A DNA stretch of 40,895 nucleotides from assembly GCF_001940785.1 (NCBI RefSeq), contig NZ_MSLS01000007.1, forward strand, positions 61,742 through 102,636, read 5' to 3'. Both the position numbers and the translations under genes were made by a program. The notes beneath the pieces are model-generated. The model made no database searches, was not told the DNA's origin, and saw nothing but the letters and a program-made list of their open reading frames with translations. Shown one piece after another: positions 33,571 to 40,895 of this stretch. Positions within the stretch are counted from its first letter, which is position 1. Each line of letters opens with the position of its first letter. The stretch is from Bacillus sp. MRMR6. GTDB lineage: Bacteria; Bacillota; Bacilli; Bacillales; Cytobacillaceae.

Positions 33571-33707
33571 CAGTTTTAGGCGAGCGTACTTCCACTATTT
33601 AAAAATTTTAAAGAGAATCCTTTATTCTTTTACGGAAATAAGAAGGAATTTATCGTTCAAAGCACGTATATGGATAAAAAGGGATATTAAAATATGGGGG
33701 TATGGAG

Positions 33708-35681
33708 ATGGAAGTGGTTGAAGGGAAGCTGTTGTGGGAGCCGACTCAACAATTAATTGAGCATTCTAATATGAAAAAATTCATGAATTGGCTGGAGGAA
33801 ACAAGGGGAGTTTCTTTCCAATCCTATCAAGATTTATGGAATTGGTCGACAATGAATATTGAAGGATTTTGGTCAGCCATTTGGCATTTTTATGAAGTCC
33901 AAGCAAAGACACCTTATGAGGATGTACTTCCTGAAAGAAAAATGCCAGGGGCTCAGTGGTTTCCAGGTGCTACTCTAAACTATGCAGAACATATTTTTCG
34001 GCAGACTGTACCTGAAAAACCAGCTATTATCTATGAAACTGAAATCCGTTCGCAAGGAGAATTAACCTGGTCAGAGCTTCAGAAGAATACAGCTGCGATT
34101 GCTGAATACTTAAAGTCTGTAGGGGTTAAACCAGGAGATCGTGTTGCTGCTTATGCCTCTAATATTCATGAAACGGTAACAGCATTTTTAGCTTGTGCCA
34201 GTATTGGAGCCATCTGGTCAAGTTGTGCTCCGGAATTTGGTATTATGAGTGTGATCGACCGCTTCAAACAAATTGAACCAAAAGTTCTGTTTGCAGTGGA
34301 TGGCTATCGCTATGGTGGTAAGGATTATGACAGAATTGATCTGGTGAAACAAATCCAGGCCGAATTACCAACATTAAAGCAAACGGTAATCATACCTTAT
34401 TTATGTGAAACACCAGCGGTATCCAAATTGAATGAGGCAGTACTTTGGAATGAGCTCCAATTAAAATATGAAGGATCAGCATTAACCTTTGAGGCAGTTC
34501 CTTTTGCCCATCCTTTATGGATTTTATATTCCTCTGGAACGACGGGAAAGCCAAAAGCCATCGTTCAAAGCCAGGGCGGCATTTTGCTGGAGCATTTAAA
34601 AATGGGTGGATTGCAAAACAATTTAACACAAGACGACCGTTTTTTTTGGTATACGACAACCGGCTGGATGATGTGGAATGTGGTAGTGAGCGGTTTACTT
34701 GCAGGATCCACCATTCTGTTATTTGACGGTAATCCCGGGTACCCGAATTATGGTAGGTTATGGGAATTTGCAGAATTAACAAAAATGACAGTGTTTGGTA
34801 CAAGTGCGAGTTTCATAACTTCTTGCATGAAGGAGGGTGTGAAGCCTAGGGAAAAGTTTGATCTATCCTCTTTAAAAAGTATGGGATCAACTGGTTCGCC
34901 ACTTCCTGTAAGCGGTTTCGATTGGGTATATGAAGAGGTTAGGGAGGATATCTGGTTATTTTCGACTAGCGGGGGAACGGACCTATGTACAGCATTCGTT
35001 GGAGGCACTCCCTTACTTCCAGTTTACGCCGGTGAATTGCAGTGCTGTGCGCTGGGGGCAGCAGTCAGGGCGTTTAATGATCAAGGGGAGGAATTAATTG
35101 ACGACATTGGTGAACTCGTTATAACAGAACCTATGCCATCAATGCCGGTTTATTTTTGGAATGATGAAACTGGAGAACGATATCAGGATAGTTATTTTGA
35201 TGTATATCCTGGTATATGGCGACATGGTGATTTTATTAAAATTACCTCAAGAGGCAGTGGGGTTATCTATGGACGGTCGGATGCGACCATTAATCGCGGG
35301 GGCGTACGGATGGGCACTAGTGAAATTTATAGTGCACTAGAAAGCATACCAGAAGTGATAGATAGCTTAGTAGTTGACGTTCCTATTACAGGTGAAAAAT
35401 CCTATATGCCATTGTTTGTTGTTTTAAAAGAAGAGTTGTCAGATGATATTAAAACACAAATAAACAGGGCAATTCGCCAAGGCTGTTCACCTAGGCATGT
35501 ACCAAATGGGATTTTTTCGGTAAGAGAACTCCCGAAAACACTTAACGGGAAAAAATTAGAGGTACCGATCAAGAAAATCTTAATGGGTGCGCCTGTCGAG
35601 AGTGCGGTAAACACTGGTTCATTATTAAACCCTCAATCACTCCAATTTTTTGTGGAGTTTAGAGGCAATATGGAAATCTGA
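33708..35681 (+). CDS. aacS: Acetoacetyl-CoA synthetase
   Basis: It activates acetoacetate to acetoacetyl-CoA with ATP, feeding ketone bodies or polyhydroxyalkanoate-derived carbon to central metabolism. The product of about 657 residues belongs to the acyl-adenylate enzymes: YSSGTTGKPKAIVQ (AMP loop), STSGGTDLC, WRHGDFIKIT, GRSDATINRGGVRMG and the C-terminal catalytic Lys in LNGKKLEVPIKK. The WFPGATLNYAEH opening is typical of acetoacetate-CoA ligases and acetyl-CoA synthetases. ATG 33708 sits 7 nt after GGGGG; ATG 33702 is the alternative but is only 1 nt from that site. It is monocistronic with its own terminator. Confidence 0.92.
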   Translation: MEVVEGKLLWEPTQQLIEHSNMKKFMNWLEETRGVSFQSYQDLWNWSTMNIEGFWSAIWHFYEVQAKTPYEDVLPERKMPGAQWFPGATLNYAEHIFRQTVPEKPAIIYETEIRSQGELTWSELQKNTAAIAEYLKSVGVKPGDRVAAYASNIHETVTAFLACASIGAIWSSCAPEFGIMSVIDRFKQIEPKVLFAVDGYRYGGKDYDRIDLVKQIQAELPTLKQTVIIPYLCETPAVSKLNEAVLWNELQLKYEGSALTFEAVPFAHPLWILYSSGTTGKPKAIVQSQGGILLEHLKMGGLQNNLTQDDRFFWYTTTGWMMWNVVVSGLLAGSTILLFDGNPGYPNYGRLWEFAELTKMTVFGTSASFITSCMKEGVKPREKFDLSSLKSMGSTGSPLPVSGFDWVYEEVREDIWLFSTSGGTDLCTAFVGGTPLLPVYAGELQCCALGAAVRAFNDQGEELIDDIGELVITEPMPSMPVYFWNDETGERYQDSYFDVYPGIWRHGDFIKITSRGSGVIYGRSDATINRGGVRMGTSEIYSALESIPEVIDSLVVDVPITGEKSYMPLFVVLKEELSDDIKTQINRAIRQGCSPRHVPNGIFSVRELPKTLNGKKLEVPIKKILMGAPVESAVNTGSLLNPQSLQFFVEFRGNMEI

Positions 35682-35690
35682 AGTATGAAA

Positions 35691-35714
35691 GACTCCAAGA
35701 TGGAGTCTTTTTTT
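35691..35714 (+). terminator. Terminator after aacS
   Basis: GACTCCA (35691-35697) pairs with TGGAGTC (35701-35707) around AGA, followed by seven T. Confidence 0.9.
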
Positions 35715-35898
35715 CGTGTGATTTTTAAAGGAAAATGTATCCGTTACCATTCCTGATACGGTTGTGTTTAGACTACACTTTATAAGTTTAAGCGGTGAGA
35801 AAATCTGTTAGATAACCTTACAAACTGATGTTAATAAAACTGTCATAATGTTATAAATAATTCAGATAATTCAAATAGAGTATGGAGGGTGAAACGAG

Positions 35899-38310
35899 AT
35901 GACAAGACAAAAGCTTGTGCTGGTTGGAAATGGGATGGCAGGGATCAGAGCAATTGAAGAAGTATTGAAAATAAACCCTAATGGTTTTGAGATTACGATT
36001 TTCGGCAGTGAACCATATCCAAACTATAATCGGATTCAGTTATCGACTGTGTTGCAGGGAGGGACATCCGTTCAAGATATCACTCTGAATGAATGGATTT
36101 GGTACGAGGTGAATAAAATCCGCTTTTATCCAGGAGAGTCCGTTACCTCAATTGACATAAAAAACAAACGAGTTGTTACCGATAAAGCAAGAGAAGAAAC
36201 CTATGACAAATTAATTATCGCCACTGGTTCAAATCCTTTTATGCTCCCGTTGCCAGGGGCAGACAAAGTCGGCGTTACGGCGTTTCGAAATATTAAAGAC
36301 TGTGAAGAAATGATCGCATACTCGAAAAAATATAAAAAAGCAGCTGTCATTGGCGGAGGGTTATTAGGGCTAGAAGCAGCCAGAGGGTTGTTGAATCTTG
36401 GAATGGAAGTAGATGTTATTCATATTTACGATTACTTAATGGAACGCCAATTAGACCGTACTGCGGGGAAGCTTCTGCAAAAAGAATTAGAAGAACAGGG
36501 TATGAATTTTCTTTTACAAAAAAACACTGCAGAAATCTTAGGGAAGAAGCGTGTGACAGGAATTAGATTTAAAGATGGAAGCAACATCAAAGCGGATTTA
36601 GTCGTAATGGCTGTCGGAATAAAACCGAATATTGCCTTAGCGCAAGAAGCTGGAGTACCGGTAAACCGAGGAATTATTGTCAATGACTACTTAGAAACGG
36701 AAATACCTAATATTTTTGCTGTTGGGGAGTGTGCTGAACATCGTGGTATTGCCTATGGGCTGGTAGCTCCGTTATACCAGCAAGGTCAAGTGTTAGCGAA
36801 GCGTATTTGCGGGATAGAGGACGCCTCCGGTTATCAAGGTTCTGTGCTTTCAACACAACTTAAGGTTTCGGGTGTTGATGTGTTCTCTGCTGGTAAGATC
36901 AATGAAGATGAAACGACTAAGACATACAAACTATATGATGAGTGGAGGGGGACCTATAAAAAGGTTCTGATTGAAGACGGTAAAATTGCGGGTGCAGTAT
37001 TGTTTGGGGATACGAAGGATGGCAATCGTTTATTCAGTTTAATAAAAAAACGCGCCAACATTGCAGAATACTTGGAAGCAGCACAAGACGACCAATCAGG
37101 TCTCAGCACGGTAATGACTATGTCGGATGACGAACTAATATGCGGATGTAATGGAGTGACCAAAGGTGCGATCGTAGAAGCGATTCAAACCAAGGGATTA
37201 ACGACGGTTGACCAAGTAAAGGGCTGTACGAATGCATCTCGTTCCTGTGGAGGATGTAAATCGCTAGTTTCTGAGCTTTTGCAGTGTACACTAGGAGACC
37301 AATACAATATAGAACAAAAAGAAGCTATTTGCGGTTGTACAACTTTATCGAGGGATGAAATCGTTCAAGAAATTCGTGGAAAAGGTTTGACTCATATCCG
37401 TGAAGTCATGAATGTTCTCGGCTGGGAAACGGATGGGTGCTCAAAGTGTAAGCCAGCATTAAATTACTATTTAGGTATGGTGAATCCTTTACAGTATCAA
37501 GATGAAAAAGAAGCTAGATATGTGAATGAGCGAATGCATGCCAATATCCAAAAGGATGGCACCTACTCTGTTGTTCCAAGGATGTATGGAGGAGTGACGA
37601 CATCAAACGATTTACGGAAAATTGCCGATGTTGCGGATAAATACAAAGTCGGCACGATCAAGGTAACGGGCGGACAGCGCATTGATTTACTAGGCGTTAT
37701 GAAGGAGGATTTACCAAAAATTTGGGCTGAGCTTGATATGCCATCAGGTTCTGCGTATGCAAAAGGATTGCGTACAGTAAAGACCTGTGTTGGTGAGAAT
37801 TATTGCCGCTTTGGGACACAGGACTCAATTGGTATGGGGATCCTTCTTGAAAAGAAATTTGAAGGTTTAAATACTCCTCATAAAGTGAAAATGGCTGTTT
37901 CTGCTTGTCCGCGAAACTGTGCAGAAAGCGGGATTAAGGATGTGGGGATTGTTGGAGTTGAGGGTGCCTGGGAGATGTATGTCGGTGGAAATGGCGGTAC
38001 CCACCTGAGAGAAGCAGATTTATTATTTAAGTTTAAATCTGGTGATGAATTGGTAGAAATGACGGGAGCATTTTTGCAGTATTATCGTGAAACAGCCAAC
38101 TACTTAGAAAGAACCTCAGCATGGGTTGAGCGTTTAGGGATAGAGCATGTAAGAGAGGTACTATCCGAGGAATTGACAGTAAAGACATTGAACCTACGAA
38201 TAGATGAGGCTCTATCGATCGTTCAGGATCCATGGAGAGAAGCAATTGAAAATAAAACTTTATTGCGTGATCTCTATGAAACGGTAAAGGTGCCAGTAGA
38301 AACTAAATAG
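35899..38310 (+). CDS. nirB: Nitrite reductase [NAD(P)H] large subunit
   Basis: It reduces nitrite to ammonium in the cytoplasm with six electrons from NAD(P)H. The 803-residue protein shows an FAD/NAD oxidoreductase module ([12 protein letters not shown] at the N-terminus, [15 protein letters not shown] near residue 150). Two BFD-like [2Fe-2S] segments follow (CGCNG...CGGCK near 414-455 and CGCTT...CSKCK near 475-520), then the sulfite/nitrite reductase half. Siroheme/4Fe-4S ligands are C630 and C636 (CVGENYC) and C670 and C674 (CPRNC). The start follows GGAGGG. It heads nirB-nirD-cobA-TrpD2-like. About 180 nt upstream of it carry no clear FNR-type palindrome. Assimilatory use (NasD-like) is likely since no nitrate respiration genes are near. 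Confidence 0.96.
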   Translation: MTRQKLVLVGNGMAGIRAIEEVLKINPNGFEITIFGSEPYPNYNRIQLSTVLQGGTSVQDITLNEWIWYEVNKIRFYPGESVTSIDIKNKRVVTDKAREETYDKLIIATGSNPFMLPLPGADKVGVTAFRNIKDCEEMIAYSKKYKKAAVIGGGLLGLEAARGLLNLGMEVDVIHIYDYLMERQLDRTAGKLLQKELEEQGMNFLLQKNTAEILGKKRVTGIRFKDGSNIKADLVVMAVGIKPNIALAQEAGVPVNRGIIVNDYLETEIPNIFAVGECAEHRGIAYGLVAPLYQQGQVLAKRICGIEDASGYQGSVLSTQLKVSGVDVFSAGKINEDETTKTYKLYDEWRGTYKKVLIEDGKIAGAVLFGDTKDGNRLFSLIKKRANIAEYLEAAQDDQSGLSTVMTMSDDELICGCNGVTKGAIVEAIQTKGLTTVDQVKGCTNASRSCGGCKSLVSELLQCTLGDQYNIEQKEAICGCTTLSRDEIVQEIRGKGLTHIREVMNVLGWETDGCSKCKPALNYYLGMVNPLQYQDEKEARYVNERMHANIQKDGTYSVVPRMYGGVTTSNDLRKIADVADKYKVGTIKVTGGQRIDLLGVMKEDLPKIWAELDMPSGSAYAKGLRTVKTCVGENYCRFGTQDSIGMGILLEKKFEGLNTPHKVKMAVSACPRNCAESGIKDVGIVGVEGAWEMYVGGNGGTHLREADLLFKFKSGDELVEMTGAFLQYYRETANYLERTSAWVERLGIEHVREVLSEELTVKTLNLRIDEALSIVQDPWREAIENKTLLRDLYETVKVPVETK

Positions 38311-38324
38311 AGAGGGTGATTGAA

Positions 38325-38648
38325 TTGGAAAAAACAATTCGTTCTATATGTGTAGGTGCTGTATCTAATTTACCTGAGAAATTAGGAAAAACGGTATTAA
38401 TTGGAGAAAAGGAACTGGCTGTCTTTAAGTTAGAGAGCGGAGAGATTCGTGCAATTGAAAATCGTTGTCCGCATAAAGGGGGAGTTCTTGCGGAAGGGAT
38501 TGTGAGTGGTGACTATGTCTTTTGTCCGATGCATGATTGGAAAATTAACGTCAAAGATGGGCAGGTTCAAGCACCAGATTTTGGATGTGTCCAAACTTAC
38601 CAGGTTGAAGTGACAGATGGTCAGGTTTATATACTAATCGGCAATTAA
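38325..38648 (+). CDS. nirD: Nitrite reductase small subunit, Rieske type
   Basis: This is a Rieske-fold partner of NirB, about 107 residues. The cluster ligands are all present: CPHKGG (Cys and His) and CPMHDW (Cys and His), so unlike some NirD proteins it should hold a [2Fe-2S] cluster. The TTG at 38325 has GAGGGTG at 6-nt spacing; a GTG 9 nt earlier overlaps that site and is less likely. The coding region begins 14 nt after nirB. Confidence 0.94.
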   Translation: MEKTIRSICVGAVSNLPEKLGKTVLIGEKELAVFKLESGEIRAIENRCPHKGGVLAEGIVSGDYVFCPMHDWKINVKDGQVQAPDFGCVQTYQVEVTDGQVYILIGN

Positions 38649-38736
38649 GGATACGACTATAGAAAAATAGTGTTGGAAATGCTAAGGTCTAATGCTCCAA
38701 TTACAACTGCAAAACAGAGATTAGGGGGAATTTAGA

Positions 38737-39534
38737 ATGATAGGGAAAGCATATATAGTGGGAGCAGGTCCTGGCGATCCAGATTTAATTACTCTAAAGG
38801 CCCTGAAATGTATCCAACAGGCAGATGTCATTCTGTATGACCGACTTGTAAACCCAGAATTATTAAAGAATGCCAAAGCAGATTGCCAACATATTTATTG
38901 TGGCAAGCAACCTACAGTTCACACGATGAAACAAGAAACGATCAATCATCTTTTAGTGAAATATACGAAACAAGGTAAAATGGTCGTCCGGTTAAAAGGC
39001 GGAGATCCTTTCGTGTTTGGGCGGGGTGCAGAAGAAGTAGAGGCATTAGTAAGAAATGGATTATCGTATGATGTAGTACCAGGAATTACGGCTGGTGTTG
39101 CAGCACCAGCATATGCGGGTATACCAATTACTCATCGTGAATTAGGCAGTTCCTTCGCGATTGTGACAGGACATAGACAGAAAGGTAAGTCTACTGACAT
39201 TAACTGGAAAGGGCTGGCTACAGCGGTAGATACATTAGTGATCTATATGGGAATCAGCAATCTAGCCTATATTTGTCAGGAACTAATATCCAATGGAAAG
39301 CATCCAGACACACCGGTAGGCATTATCCAACAAGGTACAACCAATGAACAAAGAACAGTATCGGGGACCTTAAGTACGATTGTTACTATAGTTGAAAAAG
39401 AAGGGGTATCAAACCCTGCCATGATCGTAATAGGGGAAGTTGTTCGCTTTCGAGAGAAATTACGTGAGTTGCAGCTATTGAACATAGGGCGTAACCATTC
39501 TATACTTAAAGAAGTTTATGCTGAGGTCAAATAA
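38737..39534 (+). CDS. cobA: Uroporphyrinogen-III C-methyltransferase
   Basis: It adds two methyl groups from S-adenosylmethionine to uroporphyrinogen III, giving precorrin-2, the siroheme precursor needed by NirB. The 265-residue single-domain SUMT has VGAGPGDPDLITLKA, YDRLVNPELL, RLKGGDPFVFGRGAEE and VPGITAGVAAPAYAGIPITHR, all family signatures. It lacks the CysG dehydrogenase/chelatase part, which must be encoded elsewhere. AGGGGG precedes the ATG. It lies in the nir operon, as nasF does in B. subtilis. Confidence 0.96.
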   Translation: MIGKAYIVGAGPGDPDLITLKALKCIQQADVILYDRLVNPELLKNAKADCQHIYCGKQPTVHTMKQETINHLLVKYTKQGKMVVRLKGGDPFVFGRGAEEVEALVRNGLSYDVVPGITAGVAAPAYAGIPITHRELGSSFAIVTGHRQKGKSTDINWKGLATAVDTLVIYMGISNLAYICQELISNGKHPDTPVGIIQQGTTNEQRTVSGTLSTIVTIVEKEGVSNPAMIVIGEVVRFREKLRELQLLNIGRNHSILKEVYAEVK

Positions 39535-39561
39535 ACCTCAGTTTAGGAAGGGCGGAAGGTT

Positions 39562-40608
39562 ATGCAGCAATGGATCAAAGAAGTAGCAAGAGGGAAGCGT
39601 GGGTCTAAGGACTTAGATTACGACCAAACAAGAGAAGTGGCCCGATTGATTTTAAGTGGTGAGGCAACGGATGCACAAGTTGCTGCCTATTTTATTGCAC
39701 AACGACTTAAGACTGAATCTCCTGAAGAATTGCTTGCCTTTACACATGCATTACAGGAAGCAAGTGAGAAACTGCGATTATCTAATCGTAATGTTATAGA
39801 TTTAGCCAGTCCGTATAATGGCCGGAATTCTTTAACTGGAACCATCCCGACGGCTCTTTTACTAGCTGAAAAGGGCCAGTCTGTATTTTTACATGGCAGC
39901 GATCCCTTGCCTCCGAAGTATGGTACGGCATTAAAGGACATTCTTGTAGAATTAGGGATCGAGGTAACCCTGTCAGCTTCACAGCTTACAAATATAATAG
40001 AAGAAACAAGAATTGGTTTTGCATCCACCGAACAGTATTGCCCTGGATTGAGTCGGCTGCGGCAGGTCCGAATTGAGCTTGGTGTTAGAACTCTCTTAAA
40101 TACAGTAGAAAAGCTTTTAGACCTATCGCAAGCTAACTCCTTAATGATGGGAGCTTATCATCGGACTGCTATTAATAAAATCGCACCAATCTTTAAAGGA
40201 CTATCGTATAAAAACGTTTATATTGTTCAAGGAATGGAAGGTTCTGAAGATTTACCAGTTCACCGCAATAGTTTTATCTATAGGATATCAGGTGATGAAA
40301 TGGAATCGATGATTGTGAAGCCAGAGGAATTTGGGTTGCTTGAAGAAGAGTTCGATAAAAATATCAAACTAACCGCGAATGAACAGGCTGAAATTATTTT
40401 GGCGTTATTAAGTGGAGAGAAAACAGGTGCTATTCGATATTATTATCATCAGGTTGTATTTAATACTGGCATTCGCTATTATCTATTTGGGGTAGCGGCT
40501 TCTATTGAAGAAGGCATCGAGATGGCAAAAGAGCAGCTTAGTAATCAAGATGGATTACGAAGTCTAGAAAAGTGGAAGGCAATTCAGCAACCTAGCCTGT
40601 TGAAATAA
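39562..40608 (+). CDS. Anthranilate phosphoribosyltransferase-like protein (TrpD2/YbiB type)
   Basis: This 348-residue protein has the helical N-terminal glycosyl-transferase family 3 domain (LDYDQTREVARLILSGEATDAQVAAYFIAQRLKTES) and the alpha/beta body. The TrpD active-site signatures are missing. Where TrpD has GTGGD it reads ASPYNGRNSLTGT, and where TrpD has KHGNR it reads LHGSDPLPPKYGT. It is therefore unlikely to make phosphoribosyl-anthranilate. It fits the TrpD2/YbiB group, whose E. coli member binds nucleic acid. It lies 27 nt after cobA in the nir operon and ends at a strong terminator; its role there is unknown. Confidence 0.82.
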   Translation: MQQWIKEVARGKRGSKDLDYDQTREVARLILSGEATDAQVAAYFIAQRLKTESPEELLAFTHALQEASEKLRLSNRNVIDLASPYNGRNSLTGTIPTALLLAEKGQSVFLHGSDPLPPKYGTALKDILVELGIEVTLSASQLTNIIEETRIGFASTEQYCPGLSRLRQVRIELGVRTLLNTVEKLLDLSQANSLMMGAYHRTAINKIAPIFKGLSYKNVYIVQGMEGSEDLPVHRNSFIYRISGDEMESMIVKPEEFGLLEEEFDKNIKLTANEQAEIILALLSGEKTGAIRYYYHQVVFNTGIRYYLFGVAASIEEGIEMAKEQLSNQDGLRSLEKWKAIQQPSLLK

Positions 40609-40610
40609 GG

Positions 40611-40651
40611 AAAGCGTCATATACGGAGAGTCTCCGGATATGACGCTTTTT
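40611..40651. terminator. Bidirectional terminator, nir operon / LysR gene
   Basis: AAAGCGTCATAT (40611-40622) pairs with ATATGACGCTTT (40638-40649), with an inner CGGA/TCCG pairing and flanking A/T runs. Confidence 0.94.
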
Positions 40652-40895
40652 TATTGGTATCTTTCTAATCTTGAGAAGAACTGATTTACAAACTGGTAGA
40701 AAGACTCTTCAGACGGAGCAAGTTCTCTGTTTTTGGGGGTAATTACACCGACCGTTCGCCTTACCTGAGGAGATTCAATCGGGATTTTTACAGTAAACCG
40801 AGGTGTTGAGTCATAAAAGGTGCTTTCTGGTAAAAGACTTACACCGATTCCAGCAGAAACAAGCCCCTTAATCGCATCCATGTCCTCCCCTTCTG
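40651..40895 (-). CDS. LysR-type transcriptional regulator, C-terminal part (cut by window edge)
   Basis: The last 81 or so codons are present; the 5' end lies beyond 40895. The sequence MDAIKGLVSAGIGVSLLPES is the typical effector-domain stretch of LysR regulators. It is followed by a VRRTVGVITPKNRELAPSEE strand and a terminal amphipathic helix (FYQFVNQFFSRLERY). The target genes cannot be told. It converges on the nir operon, so a role in nitrogen control is possible but not shown. Confidence 0.78.
   Translation of the reverse strand, partial: EGEDMDAIKGLVSAGIGVSLLPESTFYDSTPRFTVKIPIESPQVRRTVGVITPKNRELAPSEESFYQFVNQFFSRLERYQ

Noticed and set aside
35715..35898. FNR- or ResD-type site before nirB
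   Set aside because: No TGTGA-N6-TCACA-like palindrome was found, and the AT-rich sequence gives only weak promoter-like words.

Overview
The window looks like chromosomal DNA of a low-GC, spore-forming member of the Bacillaceae. The signs are strong AGGAGG-type ribosome binding sites with some TTG/GTG starts, compact operons closed by hairpin plus T-run terminators, a Bacillus-type hut cluster, HisJ-type histidinol phosphatase, an assimilatory nirBD-cobA cluster and sortase/LPXTG anchoring. A Neobacillus-like genus is a guess from overall resemblance, not something proved here. I see no tRNA, rRNA, CRISPR array, phage or transposase gene.

Layout. 0.3-2.8 kb: flavodoxin-like protein, HMCES/YedK abasic-site protein, orphan ATP-grasp enzyme. 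2.8-5.4 kb (minus): type I phosphodiesterase plus UMF1-type MFS exporter. 5.7-11.2 kb: protein-kinase-like protein with a charged D/K/R tail, GT4 glycosyltransferase, HipA-like kinase, UTP-glucose-1-P uridylyltransferase and UDP-glucose dehydrogenase; the gene mix recalls the spore coat cotS/cotSA and ytdA-ytcABC loci of B. subtilis. 11.4-13.9 kb: an unknown two-part protein, a frameshifted exported metallophosphoesterase and a stand-alone VWA-like domain. 14.2-19.9 kb: an AraC-type regulator with a degenerate receiver domain, then hutU-hutI-hutG without hutH, hutP or a permease. 20.2-24.9 kb: a 1312-residue LPXTG protein with 11 Ig/cadherin-like repeats, followed by its probable sortase.

25-33.5 kb holds mostly single genes: alpha/beta hydrolase, TatD-type hydrolase, DAACS carboxylate symporter, NrdH-like redoxin, CBO0543-like membrane protein, HisJ, a 59-residue small protein, a small membrane protein, an MFS carrier and a MATE exporter. 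33.7-35.7 kb is acetoacetyl-CoA synthetase. 35.9-40.6 kb is a nitrite reduction/siroheme operon: nirB, nirD, cobA and a TrpD2-like transferase. CobA makes the siroheme precursor that NirB needs. The right edge cuts a LysR-type regulator.

The least explained signal is a dispersed bipartite repeat in intergenic DNA. It is a 19-nt quasi-palindrome (TGTCC...GGACA) and a 13-nt one (GGTG...CACC), occurring four times with exactly 55 nt overall and once with 45 nt, plus a sixth site made of two 13-nt modules that forms a terminator. The modules and their loop sequences are flipped between copies, one copy supplies the sortase stop codon, and two inverted copies bracket the redoxin gene.
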